A stretch of 53,311 nucleotides of DNA. It comes from Palleronia salina (GTDB lineage Bacteria > Pseudomonadota > Alphaproteobacteria > Rhodobacterales > Rhodobacteraceae). Both the position numbers and the translations under genes were made by a program. The stretch lies in contig NZ_FQZA01000017.1 of assembly GCF_900141995.1 (NCBI RefSeq), positions 1 to 53,311 of the forward strand. Direction: 5' to 3'. Positions 1 through 9,218 of this stretch are shown piece by piece. Numbering within the stretch: position 1 is the stretch's first letter; every line of letters starts with the position of its first letter. Below the pieces are notes generated by a model. It was given only the letters and a program-made list of their open reading frames with translations, did no database searches and was not told the DNA's origin.

Positions 1-346
1 CGATCTGTATTTCGAGATCGAGAACCTGGTGGGCTCGGCGTTCGACGACCGTCTGACGGGGTCGGAGGCGCGCAACCAGCTCAACGGGCTGGGGGGGGAT
101 GATTTCCTCTTCGGCTATGGCGGGATCGACTACCTGAAGGGGGGCCTGGGCGACGACACGATCAACGGCGGGGCGGGCTCGGACTACGCGCTCTTCGACG
201 GCGACCGGGCGAGCTACACGCTGACGCGGAGCTCGGGCACGGAGGTCACCGTGAGCGGCCCCGACGGCACCGACAGCCTGACCAACGTGGAGTATTTCCG
301 CTTCGACGACATGGACGTGACCATCTGGGACCTCGCGATCGTGTAG
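1..346 (+). CDS. RTX-repeat protein, C-terminal fragment (gene starts before the window)
   Basis: The reading frame is open from base 2 and ends at a TAG at 344-346, so only the last 114 codons are seen. It contains glycine/aspartate nonapeptide repeats of the GGxGxDxxx type (for example GGAGSDYAL and GGLGDDTIN), which in this family bind calcium and fold as a parallel beta-roll after type I secretion. The end is a short non-repeat segment finishing in NVEYFRFDD...TIWDLAIV, typical of the C-terminal secretion-signal region of RTX proteins. The same segment, diverged, closes the decayed RTX gene at 24253-27459, so the two genes are paralogues. The function of the missing N-terminal part cannot be told. 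No type I secretion genes are in the window. Confidence 0.8.
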   Translation, partial: DLYFEIENLVGSAFDDRLTGSEARNQLNGLGGDDFLFGYGGIDYLKGGLGDDTINGGAGSDYALFDGDRASYTLTRSSGTEVTVSGPDGTDSLTNVEYFRFDDMDVTIWDLAIV

Positions 347-831
347 AGGGGGGCAATGCCCTGAGAACGCGGAGGAGGCTCGACGTCGCATGAAGGTATC
401 GGCGTTCACGGTTGCGCAGAGAATGTGGCGACCACGGCTATCGACGCTGCGAACCGCCGGCGGGAAGAGATCCTTGCCGACCTGACATCCGGTGGGGCGA
501 GGGTGCAGGACGATGTCCGCCGCAATCTCGGACGTCGACTTCGAAGCGCTACGGGTGAATGCACACCCGCGGGCCTCTTCGGCCATCCTCCCTTCGTGTC
601 CACCTCCGCCGACCGGCAACGCGGTGCTTTCGGACGGATATCCTGCGTGCCGAACCGCGCCGCCCATTCGTGTCGCATCGCCGGGCCACTGCCCGCAAAA
701 AGGGCAGCGCGACGGTCCTTGCGGAGACGAACCCGTGCGTGTCCGACAGTGCGCGCAAGCCGGCGCACGATCCAGATTGACAGGCGACGGGAAGCGATCC
801 AAAGCGTTCCAGAACAACATGTCTGGAATCG
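347..831. other. Intergenic stretch without a recognisable gene
   Basis: About 485 bases lie between the RTX stop and the ligase gene. Open frames exist on both strands, but they are arginine- and proline-rich, lack convincing ribosome binding sites and match no family I know, so I regard them as chance frames in GC-rich DNA. I see no strong hairpin with a T-tract after the RTX stop. A promoter for the polyamine block would be expected near the right end, but no clear -35/-10 pair is visible. Confidence 0.5.
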
Positions 832-834
832 GTG

Positions 835-2187
835 ATGGAGAAGACCGCGCCTGTCTCGCATCTCGAGGACGACCACCCCGAGCTTGACGCCATTTTCGCG
901 TGCATCTGCGACCTGAACGGCGTGATGCGCGGAAAACGGCTTCCCGCCGACCAGATCCAGAAAGTCCGCGACGGCGGCTTGCGCATGCCCTTGTCGCTTC
1001 TGGGGATGGATATCTGGGGCGAGGACGTCGAGGGCTCGGACCTGGTGTTCGACACCGGCGATGCCGACGGCATCTGCGAACATACCGACCGCCCCGCGAG
1101 CCTTCTGGGCTGGACCGAAAGACCCACCGCGTTCATCCAGCTCTGGACCCGGACCGAGGACGGAACGCCTTTCGCGGGCGATCCCCGCCGGGCACTGGCC
1201 GATGTCGTGGCCCGGCTGGATCGGCGCGGCCTTCGGCCCGTCGTCGCGACCGAGCTCGAATTCTACATCGTCGATCCCACCAAGGCCGCTCCGCAACCGC
1301 CGCGCTCGCCCGTCACCGGCAAGCGGCTGGACACCGACGGCGCGCTCAGCCTGGACGAGCTGCAACACTTCGACGTCCTTCTGAACGAGATCTACGACGG
1401 CTGCCGGGCGCAGGGGATCCCTGCCGACAGCGCGATCTCGGAAAACGGCGCGGGCCAGTTCGAGATCAATTTCGTCCACCAGTCCGACCCGCTGAAGGCC
1501 GCCGACGATGCGGTGCTCTTCAAGCGGCTGGTCCGGGGCCTTGCCCGCAAACACGGCTTCGCGGCGACCTTCATGGCCAAACCCTATGGCGAGCGGGCGG
1601 GATCGGGCATGCACGCCCACCTGTCGCTCGTGGACGCGGAGGGCATGAACCTGTTCGACGATGGCGGACCTGAGGGCACGCCCCTGATGCGCCAGGCCGT
1701 CGCCGGCCTGATCGCCACGATGCAGGAAAACGGACTGGTCTTCGCCCCGCACGAGAACTCGTATCGCCGCCTGCTGCCCGGGGCCCACGCGCCGGCGGCG
1801 GTCGCCTGGGGATACGAGAACCGGACGGTGGCCATCCGCATCCCCGGCGGCGACAACCGCGCGCGCCGGATCGAGCATCGCGTGGCCGGCGCCGATGCCA
1901 ATCCGTATCTCGTGCTGGCCGCCATCCTTGGCGGCATGCTGCTGGGCATCGAAAAGGGCATGGAGCCGCCCCCGCCCGTGACCGGCGACGCGTATTCCAT
2001 GCGGCTGGACCGGCTGCCGCCGGACTGGGCCTCGGCGATCGACGCCTTCGCCCGCGGCGCGGCCCAGACCGGGATCTTCGCGCCCCGGCTGGTGCGGATG
2101 TTCGAACAGATGAAGCGCCAGGAGCTCGGCCGTTTCACCCGGCACGTCACCGACTTCGAATACCATTCCTACCTCGAGGCGGTGTAG
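835..2187 (+). CDS. Glutamine synthetase family ligase, probable gamma-glutamylpolyamine synthetase (PuuA-like)
   Basis: The 450-residue protein has the glutamine synthetase fold. Near the N-terminus is the beta-grasp signature DLNGVMRGKRLP. Around residue 250 is the ATP-binding motif KPYGERAGSGMHAHLS, followed by NRTVAIRIPGGDN-type residues of the C-terminal catalytic half. The family joins glutamate to ammonia or an amine using ATP. The neighbours (FAD amine oxidase overlapping by one base, then a polyamine ABC importer) argue for gamma-glutamylation of putrescine or a similar amine, as PuuA does, rather than primary nitrogen assimilation by GlnA. Both GTG 832 and ATG 835 are possible starts; ATG is preferred because GGA at 825-827 sits seven bases upstream. 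Substrate is inferred from context only. Confidence 0.85.
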   Translation: MEKTAPVSHLEDDHPELDAIFACICDLNGVMRGKRLPADQIQKVRDGGLRMPLSLLGMDIWGEDVEGSDLVFDTGDADGICEHTDRPASLLGWTERPTAFIQLWTRTEDGTPFAGDPRRALADVVARLDRRGLRPVVATELEFYIVDPTKAAPQPPRSPVTGKRLDTDGALSLDELQHFDVLLNEIYDGCRAQGIPADSAISENGAGQFEINFVHQSDPLKAADDAVLFKRLVRGLARKHGFAATFMAKPYGERAGSGMHAHLSLVDAEGMNLFDDGGPEGTPLMRQAVAGLIATMQENGLVFAPHENSYRRLLPGAHAPAAVAWGYENRTVAIRIPGGDNRARRIEHRVAGADANPYLVLAAILGGMLLGIEKGMEPPPPVTGDAYSMRLDRLPPDWASAIDAFARGAAQTGIFAPRLVRMFEQMKRQELGRFTRHVTDFEYHSYLEAV

Positions 2188-3497
2188 TGGACGGCACGTC
2201 GCCCCCGGCCGCGCAGGCCACCCCGTATCCCGACAGCTACTACGCGGCCAGCAGGAACCCCGCGCCGCCGCGCCCCCGTCTCGAGGGGCGGCATAGCGTC
2301 GATGTCTGTGTCGTCGGCGGCGGGTATTCGGGCCTGTCGACGGCCATCACCCTGCTGGAACGGGGCCATTCGGTCACGCTGCTGGAAGGTGCGAAGATCG
2401 GCTGGGGCGCCTCGGGCCGCAACGGGGGCCAGATCGTCAACGGCCTGAACGCCGGGCTGGACGTATTCGAACGCCGCTTCGGCCGCGATGTGGCGGCGCG
2501 CGTGGCGAAGCTGGTGCTGGAGGGCGGCGACCTGATCCGCGAGCGGGTCGCGCGTTATGACATCCGGTGCGACCTGAAGGATGGCAACGTCTTCGCCGCC
2601 TTCAACGCGCGCCACATGCGCGGTCTGGAGGCCAAGCGCGACCTGTGGGCTTCGCACGGGCTGACCAACCTGGAGATGCTGGACCGCGCCGGCATGCGCG
2701 CCCATGCCGACACGGATCTTTACTGCGGTGGCATGATCGATACGCGCGGTGGCCACATGCACCCCCTGAACCTGGCCCTGGGAGAGGCCGTCGCGGTCGA
2801 GCGTCTGGGCGGCACGATCCACGAGGATTCGCCCGTGATCCTCGCCGAACCCGAGCGCGCCCGACCCCTGGTGCGCACGGCCCATGGAGAGATCGAGGCG
2901 CGCACCCTCGTGCTGTGCGGCAACGCCTACCTGAAGGGCGTCGTGCCGGGGCTGGAATGGCGGGTCATGCCGGTCTCGACCCAGGTGATGGCGACGGCTC
3001 CGCTGGGACAGGACCTCGCCCGCGCCCTGATGCCGTCAGACACCTGCGTGGAAGACGTCCGTTATATCCTGGACTACTACCGCATGTCCGCCGACCACAG
3101 GCTGCTGTTCGGGGGCGGAACGGTCTATGGCGGCACCGACCCGCGCGACATCAAGCGCAAGCTGGTCGCGTCGATGCGCAAGGTCTTTCCCGCGCTCGCG
3201 GGCACCGCGATCGACCACGCGTGGTCGGGCAATTTCGCCCTGTCCTTCCTGCGGGTGCCGCAGATGGGGCGGTTGGGCGCCTCGACCTATTTCGCGCACG
3301 GCTACTCGGGGCACGGCGTCACCGGATCGCATCTCTTCGGCCGCATCCTGGGCGAGGCGATCAGCGGCGACCTGGGCCGGTTCGACATGTTCGCCGGTCT
3401 TCCCTGGCTTCCTTTCCCCGGCGGGCGGACGTTCCGCGTGCCGTACTCGGTTCTCGGATCGTGGTGGTACGCCACCCGCGATCGCCTTGGCGTCTGA
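2187..3497 (+). CDS. FAD-dependent amine oxidoreductase (DAO family, PuuB-like)
   Basis: The 436-residue protein starts at a GTG sharing one base with the preceding TAG stop, so the two are translationally linked. A dinucleotide-binding motif GGGYSGLS lies near residue 40 and is followed by SGRNGGQIVNG, typical of the DadA/glycine-oxidase/PuuB group. The C-terminal half contains RYILDYYRMSAD and the flavin-contacting segment HGYSGHGVTG. The family oxidises C-N bonds of amines or amino acids with release of an aldehyde. With the adjacent glutamyl-ligase, the likely substrate is gamma-glutamylputrescine or a related glutamylamine. There is no aldehyde dehydrogenase (PuuC) or gamma-glutamyl hydrolase (PuuD) next to it, so later steps must be encoded elsewhere. 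Confidence 0.87.
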   Translation: MDGTSPPAAQATPYPDSYYAASRNPAPPRPRLEGRHSVDVCVVGGGYSGLSTAITLLERGHSVTLLEGAKIGWGASGRNGGQIVNGLNAGLDVFERRFGRDVAARVAKLVLEGGDLIRERVARYDIRCDLKDGNVFAAFNARHMRGLEAKRDLWASHGLTNLEMLDRAGMRAHADTDLYCGGMIDTRGGHMHPLNLALGEAVAVERLGGTIHEDSPVILAEPERARPLVRTAHGEIEARTLVLCGNAYLKGVVPGLEWRVMPVSTQVMATAPLGQDLARALMPSDTCVEDVRYILDYYRMSADHRLLFGGGTVYGGTDPRDIKRKLVASMRKVFPALAGTAIDHAWSGNFALSFLRVPQMGRLGASTYFAHGYSGHGVTGSHLFGRILGEAISGDLGRFDMFAGLPWLPFPGGRTFRVPYSVLGSWWYATRDRLGV

Positions 3498-3521
3498 CTT
3501 AACCCCTCCATGGAGCATCCC

Positions 3522-4604
3522 ATGACCTGCACGACCCTGACGGCCCTTCTCCTGACCATGCCCCTCGCGGCACAGGCGCAGGAAACGCTGAACTTCTACA
3601 ACTGGTCCGACTACATCGCCGAGGACACGATCCCGAACTTCGAGGCCGAGACCGGTATCGACGTGAATTACGACGTGTTCGACTCCAACGAGGTGGTCGA
3701 GGCCCGCATGCTCACCGGTTCGACCGGCTACGACCTGGTCGTGCCCTCGCTGGAATTCATGGCCCGCCAGGCGCAGGCCGGTGTGTTCCAGCCGATCGAC
3801 ACCTCGAAGATCGCCAACTACGGGAACCTCGACCCCGAGATCATGCGCATCATCGCCACCAACGACCCGAACAACACCTACGGCGTGCCGTGGATGATGT
3901 ACTCGGTCGGTCCGGGCTACAACACCGCCATGGTGACCGAGAGACTGGGCGCCGAGGCCGATCTCGACACCTGGGGCATGGTGTTCGACCCCGCCAACGC
4001 CGAGCGGCTGGCCGATTGCGGCATCGCCCTGCTGGACAGCCCGTCCGAGATCGTGGGCGCCGCGCTCAACTATCTCGGGCTCGACCCGAATTCCGAGGAC
4101 ACCGCCGACCTCGAGCAGGCCGTCGAGCTGCTGGACGGCATCCGTCCGCACATCCGCTATTTCCACTCGTCGCAATACATCAACGACCTGGCGAACGGTG
4201 ATATCTGCGTGTCGGTCGGGTATTCCGGCGACATCCTCCAGGCGCAGGACCGCGCCGCCGAGGCCGGGAACGGGGTCGAGATCACCTATACGATCCCGCG
4301 CGAAGGCGCGCTTCTGGGCTTCGACATGATGGCCATTCCGGCGGACGCACCCAACCCCGATGCCGCGCACGCCTTCATCGACTACTTCCTGCGGCCCGAG
4401 GTGACGGCGGCGGTGTCCGACGCGGTCTTCTACGCCAACGCCAACAAGGCGGCGACACCGCTGGTCTCGGACGAGGTGCGCAACGATCCCGGCATCTACC
4501 CGCCCGAGGAAACCGTCGCCAAGATGTATACGCCCACGCCGAAATCGGCGCGGTTCGACCGGGCCCTGACGCGGGCCTGGACCACGTTGAAAACCGGTCG
4601 CTGA
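3522..4604 (+). CDS. Periplasmic polyamine-binding protein (PotF/PotD-like)
   Basis: The mature protein begins ETLNFYNWSDYI, the hallmark opening of spermidine/putrescine-binding proteins, after a short signal peptide ending AAQAQ. It belongs to the periplasmic solute-binding fold of ABC importers and hands polyamine to the permease encoded just downstream. ATG 3522 is preferred over ATG 3510 because GGAG at 3512-3515 lies six bases upstream of it and the resulting signal peptide (about 18 residues) has a normal shape. Conserved segments YGVPWMM and the acidic DLVVPS region fit the family. Specificity for putrescine or spermidine cannot be decided by eye. Confidence 0.9.
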   Translation: MTCTTLTALLLTMPLAAQAQETLNFYNWSDYIAEDTIPNFEAETGIDVNYDVFDSNEVVEARMLTGSTGYDLVVPSLEFMARQAQAGVFQPIDTSKIANYGNLDPEIMRIIATNDPNNTYGVPWMMYSVGPGYNTAMVTERLGAEADLDTWGMVFDPANAERLADCGIALLDSPSEIVGAALNYLGLDPNSEDTADLEQAVELLDGIRPHIRYFHSSQYINDLANGDICVSVGYSGDILQAQDRAAEAGNGVEITYTIPREGALLGFDMMAIPADAPNPDAAHAFIDYFLRPEVTAAVSDAVFYANANKAATPLVSDEVRNDPGIYPPEETVAKMYTPTPKSARFDRALTRAWTTLKTGR

Positions 4605-4616
4605 CACGTCGGGATC

Positions 4617-4642
4617 GCCCCGGACCGGGGCGGTCCTTCTTT
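4617..4642 (+). terminator. Weak intercistronic hairpin behind the binding-protein gene
   Basis: GCCCC (4617-4621) can pair with GGGGC (4627-4631), or alternatively GGACC (4622-4626) with GGTCC (4632-4636). The second is followed by TTCTTT. The position between the binding-protein gene and the ATPase gene suggests a partial terminator or an RNA-stabilising element that lowers expression of the membrane genes. The stems are only five pairs, so this is tentative. Confidence 0.35.
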
Positions 4643-4654
4643 CGGGATCGAGCG

Positions 4655-5746
4655 ATGTCCAACCCCTTCATCCGCATCGACGGCGTCACCCGCACATTCG
4701 GTGAGGTCTACGCCGTCGATGACGTCTCTCTCGACATCCAGCAGGGCGAGCTGTTCTGTCTGCTGGGCGGATCGGGTTCGGGCAAGTCCACCCTGCTCAG
4801 GATGCTGGCGGGGTTCGAACGGCCCACGACCGGCCGTATCATCATCGACGGGCGCGACATGACGGATGTGCCGCCCCATGCGCGCGACGTGAACATGATG
4901 TTCCAGTCCTACGCGCTGTTTCCGCACATGAGCGTCGAGCGTAACATCGCCTACGGTCTGCACCGCATGGGCATGCCCAGGGCCCAGATCGCCACGCGCG
5001 TGACCGAGATGCTGTCCCTCGTGCAGATGGAAAAGCTGGCCCGCCGCAAACCGGACCAGTTGTCGGGCGGCCAGCGCCAGCGGGTGGCGCTGGCCCGGGC
5101 GCTGGCACGGCGGCCGAAACTTCTTCTGCTCGACGAACCGCTGGGCGCGCTGGATCGCAAGCTGCGCGAGGAGACTCAGCTTGAGCTGAAGAAGATCCAG
5201 TCGAGCCTTGGCATCACCTTCATCGTCGTCACCCACGACCAGGAGGAGGCGATGACGCTGGGCGACCGGCTGGGCGTCATGAACGAGGGGCGAATCGTCC
5301 AGGTGGGCGCGCCGCACGAGGTCTACGAGTTTCCGCAAAGCCGTTTCGTGGCCGATTTCATCGGCACGGTGAACCTGTTCGATGGCACCATCGCCGAGGA
5401 TCGCGACACCGATGCCGTCATCGCGAGCCCGGAGGCCGGCATCGACATCCGTATTCCGCACGCCGTGGCCGGAACCGCGGGGCAACCCGTGGCCGTGGCC
5501 CTGCGGCCCGAGAAGATCGTCATCTCGCGCACGTTGCCGGACCCCTACGACAACGTTCTGACGGGGCAGGTCACCGACATCGTCTACAGCGGCAACCTGT
5601 CGGTGTTCCACGTCACGCTGGCCTCGGGCAAACGCGTGCGCGTCAGCCGCACCAACCGCCTGCGCGCCGAAAGCGAGGGCATCGGCGCCGGCGATGCCGT
5701 GCAGCTTGGCTTCACCGGACACTCCGCCGTGGTGCTGGCTTCGTGA
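4655..5746 (+). CDS. Polyamine ABC transporter ATPase (PotA/PotG-like)
   Basis: The 363-residue protein is the energy subunit of the importer. Walker A GGSGSGKST is at residues 38-46, the Q-loop MFQSYALFPHM near 87, the ABC signature LSGGQRQRVALARAL near 135, Walker B LLLLDEPLGALD just after, and the switch histidine in VVTHDQEEAM. A TOBE-type regulatory domain fills the last 110 residues (LRPEKIVIS segment). Length and layout match PotA/PotG. It hydrolyses ATP at the inner membrane face to drive uptake through the two permeases that follow with four-base overlaps. Confidence 0.93.
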   Translation: MSNPFIRIDGVTRTFGEVYAVDDVSLDIQQGELFCLLGGSGSGKSTLLRMLAGFERPTTGRIIIDGRDMTDVPPHARDVNMMFQSYALFPHMSVERNIAYGLHRMGMPRAQIATRVTEMLSLVQMEKLARRKPDQLSGGQRQRVALARALARRPKLLLLDEPLGALDRKLREETQLELKKIQSSLGITFIVVTHDQEEAMTLGDRLGVMNEGRIVQVGAPHEVYEFPQSRFVADFIGTVNLFDGTIAEDRDTDAVIASPEAGIDIRIPHAVAGTAGQPVAVALRPEKIVISRTLPDPYDNVLTGQVTDIVYSGNLSVFHVTLASGKRVRVSRTNRLRAESEGIGAGDAVQLGFTGHSAVVLAS

Positions 5747-6612
5747 AGCGGCTGGTCGCCCTCATCCCGATGGCGTGGCTGGGGCTGTTCTTCCTGGTGC
5801 CGTTCCTGGTGCTTCTGAAGATCTCGGTCTCCGAGCCGGCCATCGCCCAGCCGCCCTACATGCCGCTTCTCGACTGGGCCGACGGGATCCTGACCATCGC
5901 GCTGAACCTCGGGAACTACATCTTCCTGACCGAGGACCCGCTCTACCTGCTGTCATACCTGTCCTCGGTGAAGATCGCCGCGATCTCGACCATCCTGACC
6001 CTGCTGCTGGGCTATCCCATGGCCTACGTGATCGCGCGGGCGCCCGAACACCGGCGCGGGCTGCTTCTGATGCTGGTGATCCTGCCCTTCTGGACGTCCT
6101 TCCTGCTGCGGGTCTACGCCTGGATCGGCCTGCTGAAGGCGAACGGGATCGTCAACAATGCCCTGCTGGCGGTCGGGGTCATCGACCAGCCTCTGGTCAT
6201 GTTGCAGACCGATTTCGCCGTCTATCTCGGCATCGTCTATACCTACCTGCCATTCATGATCCTGCCGCTCTACGCCACGCTGTCGAAGCTCGATGCCGAC
6301 CTGCTGGATGCGTCCGCCGATCTTGGCGCACGGCCCGGGACCACCTTCCTGACCGTGACCCTGCCGCTGTCTCTGCCGGGGGTCGTGGCGGGATCGATGC
6401 TGGTCTTCATACCGGCGGTGGGCGAATACATCATTCCCGCGCTGCTGGGCGGCCCGGGGACCCTCATGATCGGCTCGGTCCTGTGGAACGAGTTCTTCCT
6501 GAACCGCGACTGGCCGGTCGCCGCGGCCGTGGCGATCGTCATGGTTCTGGTCCTGGCGCTGCCCATCGGCCTTCTGCGGCGGGTTCAGGCCCGCGAAGGC
6601 GAACGGCCATGA
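5743..6612 (+). CDS. Polyamine ABC transporter permease 1 (PotB/PotH-like)
   Basis: The 289-residue integral membrane protein starts at a GTG that overlaps the stop of the ATPase gene by four bases. It has about six hydrophobic helices and the cytoplasmic EAA loop of ABC importers (DASADLGARPGTTF near residue 190), through which it docks to the ATPase. FWTSFLLRVYAW is a conserved PotB/PotH segment. It pairs with the next gene product to form the channel. Confidence 0.92.
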   Translation: MKRLVALIPMAWLGLFFLVPFLVLLKISVSEPAIAQPPYMPLLDWADGILTIALNLGNYIFLTEDPLYLLSYLSSVKIAAISTILTLLLGYPMAYVIARAPEHRRGLLLMLVILPFWTSFLLRVYAWIGLLKANGIVNNALLAVGVIDQPLVMLQTDFAVYLGIVYTYLPFMILPLYATLSKLDADLLDASADLGARPGTTFLTVTLPLSLPGVVAGSMLVFIPAVGEYIIPALLGGPGTLMIGSVLWNEFFLNRDWPVAAAVAIVMVLVLALPIGLLRRVQAREGERP

Positions 6613-7412
6613 GCCGCACCGTCCTGCGCCTTGTCGTGATCGCGGGCTTCGTGTTCCTCTACGCCCCGATCGTCAGCCTGGTGATCTACAGTTTCAACGA
6701 AAGCCGCCTCGTCACGGTCTGGAGCGGTTTTTCCACCAAGTGGTACGGCGAGCTTCTGCGCGACCCGCAAATCCTGGGCGCGGCCTGGATAAGCCTGAAG
6801 GTCGCCTTCCTAGCCGCGTGCCTGGCCACGGTCCTCGGCACGCTGGCGGCGACGGCCCTTGTGCGCCACGGGCGGTTTCGCGGGCAGACCCTTCTGGGCG
6901 GGCTGGTGACCGCCCCGCTGGTGATGCCCGAGGTCATCATCGGGCTGTCGCTGCTGCTGCTGTTCGTGGCCCTGGACAATGCCCTCGGCTGGCCCGGCGG
7001 TCGCGGCCTGAGCACCATCGTCATCGCCCATGCCACCTTCGGCACGGCCTTCGCGGTGGTGGTCATCCAGGCGCGCATGGTCGCGCTCGACCGTTCGGTC
7101 GAAGAGGCCGCTCAGGATCTTGGCGCGCGTCCCCTGCGGGTGTTCTTCGACGTGACGCTGCCGGGGCTCGCGCCCGCGCTGGTGGCGGCGTGGCTGCTGG
7201 CGTTCACCCTCAGCCTCGACGACGTGGTCATCGCCAGCTTCGTGGCGAGCCCAGGCTCGACCACCCTGCCGATGGTGATCTTTTCCAAGGTCCGTCTCGG
7301 CGTCTCGCCCGAGGTCAATGCCCTGGCGACACTGGTCATCGCGACCGTCTCGATCCTGGCGCTCATCGCGGCATGGCTTTCGGCGCGCCGACGCGGCGCG
7401 GTTTCGGTCTAG
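6609..7412 (+). CDS. Polyamine ABC transporter permease 2 (PotC/PotI-like)
   Basis: ATG 6609 overlaps the preceding TGA in an ATGA arrangement, giving a 267-residue protein with about six transmembrane helices. The EAA loop reads EEAAQDLGARPLRVF. The opening FLYAPIVSLVIYSFNES and the segment FTLSLDDVVIASF are characteristic of PotC/PotI. It is the last gene of the polyamine block; a small hairpin follows. Confidence 0.92.
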   Translation: MSRTVLRLVVIAGFVFLYAPIVSLVIYSFNESRLVTVWSGFSTKWYGELLRDPQILGAAWISLKVAFLAACLATVLGTLAATALVRHGRFRGQTLLGGLVTAPLVMPEVIIGLSLLLLFVALDNALGWPGGRGLSTIVIAHATFGTAFAVVVIQARMVALDRSVEEAAQDLGARPLRVFFDVTLPGLAPALVAAWLLAFTLSLDDVVIASFVASPGSTTLPMVIFSKVRLGVSPEVNALATLVIATVSILALIAAWLSARRRGAVSV

Positions 7413-7428
7413 GCCACGCGGTTCGAGG

Positions 7429-7457
7429 CGGGCAGGGCGGCTGGACTGCCCGTTTCC
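7429..7457 (+). terminator. Possible terminator after the polyamine block
   Basis: CGGGCAG (7429-7435) pairs perfectly with CTGCCCG (7446-7452) around a 10-base loop, followed by TTTCC. It lies 17 bases after the last permease stop and ahead of the separate alpha-glucosidase operon. The T-tract is short. Confidence 0.45.
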
Positions 7458-7589
7458 ATTGGCTCTTGTCCCGCGACGGATAGCGTTGAAACGTGCCCGC
7501 CTTTGCCGGAGGGCTTCGCCGAACCGTGTAAAATCAGGAACTCGCCCGCTGCCGTCCCTATTGATCTATGACAGCAACGGAGGACCGGC

Positions 7590-9218
7590 ATGACCGAGAC
7601 GCAAGAGCCAAATTGGTGGCAAGGCGCCGCGATCTACCAGATCTACCCGCGCAGTTACCTCGACACGACGGGCAATGGCGTGGGCGACCTGAAGGGCATA
7701 AGCGAGAAACTGCCCCATATCGCCGAGCTGGGCGCGGATGCCGTCTGGATCTCGCCTTTCGTGCGTTCGCCCATGCTCGATTTCGGCTACGACGTTTCCG
7801 ACTACCGGGCCGTCGATCCGCTTTTCGGCACGCTCGAGGATTTCCAGGCGCTTCTGGACCGGGCCCACGAACTGGGCCTGAAGATCATCATGGACCAGGT
7901 GCTGTCGCACACGTCGAACCAGCACCCCTGGTTCCTGGAAAGCCGCGAGGGGCGCGAGAACGCCAAGGCCGATTGGTACGTCTGGGCCGACCCGAAGAAG
8001 GACGGCACGGTGCCGAACAACTGGCTGTCGGTCTTCGGCGGCTCATCCTGGCAATGGGAGCCGCGGCGCGGCCAGTACTACCTGCACAATTTCCTGCGCG
8101 AGCAGCCCGACCTGAACTACCACAATCCCGAGGTGCAGGACGCCGTACTGGATGTCTGCCGCTTCTGGCTGGACATGGGCGTCGACGGGTTCCGGCTGGA
8201 TGTCTGCGCGTTCTACTTCCACGACAGCGACCTGCGCGACAATCCCGACAACCCCGATATCAATCCGGGCGCCCATTTCCGCTTCAATCCCTACTCGATG
8301 CAGCGCCATACGCGCGACATCGCCCAGCCCGAGAACCTGGCCTTTCTCGAACGGCTGCGCGCGCTCAGCGACGCCTACGAGGATCGCGCGCTTCTGGGCG
8401 AGTTGCACGAGGGCGACGGCGCGCGGCTGCATCGCGAATACACCGCGCCGGACCGGTTGCAGCTGGCCTATGGTTACTGGTTCCTCGGCGCCGACGAGAT
8501 CGACGCCGGGCTGATCCGCGACACCGCCGCGGCGCTGGGACACGAGACACGGGACGGCTGGCCCTGCTGGGCGCTGGACAACCACGACTTTCACCGCGCC
8601 GTCACCCGCCTCGGCAAGGAGGATTGCCCCGAGGCGGTGACGGTGATCCTGGCCGCGCTGACCTGCCTGCGCGGCGCGTGCTGCATCTACCAGGGCTCCG
8701 AGTTGGGCCTGGCCCAGGCGCACGTGCCCTACGACCGTATCGTCGATCCCTACGGGCGCGAGTTCTACCCTTCGTTCCAGGGCCGGGACGGCGCGCGCAC
8801 GCCCATGCCCTGGGAGGGCGGCGAACCCCACGGCGGCTTCTCGAAGACCGAGCCATGGCTGCCGGTTCCGCCCGAGCACCTGGACCGCGCCGTGGACCGG
8901 CAGAAGACGCTGCCGGGCTCGACGCGGAACCAGATGAGCCGTTTCCTGAACTGGCGGCGCGAACAGCCGGCGCTGCGCCATGGCGGCATGGCGTTCCTGG
9001 ATCTGCCGCAGCCGGTGCTGGGCCTGACCCGCGAACACGGGGGCGAAACCGTGACCTGCCTGTTCAACCTCGGCGCCGACGAAGCCGTGATCGAGATGCC
9101 CGAGACCCGCTGCGGCGCCGCGCTGGAGGGCCACGGCTTCGGCGCCCCGCGCGAGGGCGACCTGGTCCGCCTGCCGGCGCACGGAGCCTTCTTCGCCAGC
9201 ACGGGAGGCGCGGGATGA
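7590..9218 (+). CDS. GH13 alpha-glucosidase (AglA/oligo-1,6-glucosidase type)
   Basis: The 542-residue protein is a complete cytoplasmic-type GH13 enzyme without a signal peptide. The opening WWQGAAIYQIYPRSY is characteristic. The catalytic triad is present: nucleophile Asp204 in GVDGFRLDV, acid/base Glu271 in LLGELHE, and transition-state Asp333 in DNHDF. It would hydrolyse alpha-glucosidic bonds in imported disaccharides or short oligosaccharides, or transfer the glucosyl group. ATG 7590 is preceded by GGAGG at 7579-7583. The next gene is a paralogue overlapping by four bases. Unlike rhizobial aglA loci, there is no sugar ABC transporter beside it. Confidence 0.92.
   Translation: MTETQEPNWWQGAAIYQIYPRSYLDTTGNGVGDLKGISEKLPHIAELGADAVWISPFVRSPMLDFGYDVSDYRAVDPLFGTLEDFQALLDRAHELGLKIIMDQVLSHTSNQHPWFLESREGRENAKADWYVWADPKKDGTVPNNWLSVFGGSSWQWEPRRGQYYLHNFLREQPDLNYHNPEVQDAVLDVCRFWLDMGVDGFRLDVCAFYFHDSDLRDNPDNPDINPGAHFRFNPYSMQRHTRDIAQPENLAFLERLRALSDAYEDRALLGELHEGDGARLHREYTAPDRLQLAYGYWFLGADEIDAGLIRDTAAALGHETRDGWPCWALDNHDFHRAVTRLGKEDCPEAVTVILAALTCLRGACCIYQGSELGLAQAHVPYDRIVDPYGREFYPSFQGRDGARTPMPWEGGEPHGGFSKTEPWLPVPPEHLDRAVDRQKTLPGSTRNQMSRFLNWRREQPALRHGGMAFLDLPQPVLGLTREHGGETVTCLFNLGADEAVIEMPETRCGAALEGHGFGAPREGDLVRLPAHGAFFASTGGAG

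Noticed and set aside
347-831. Possible transposase or regulator remnant in the gap before the polyamine block
   Set aside because: No motif, inverted repeats or target duplication could be identified; frames are low in information.
406-2166. Long minus-strand open frame of 586 codons opposite the glutamine-synthetase-like gene
   Set aside because: It is antisense to a clear enzyme gene, arginine/glycine-rich without domain features; long shadows are expected at this GC content.
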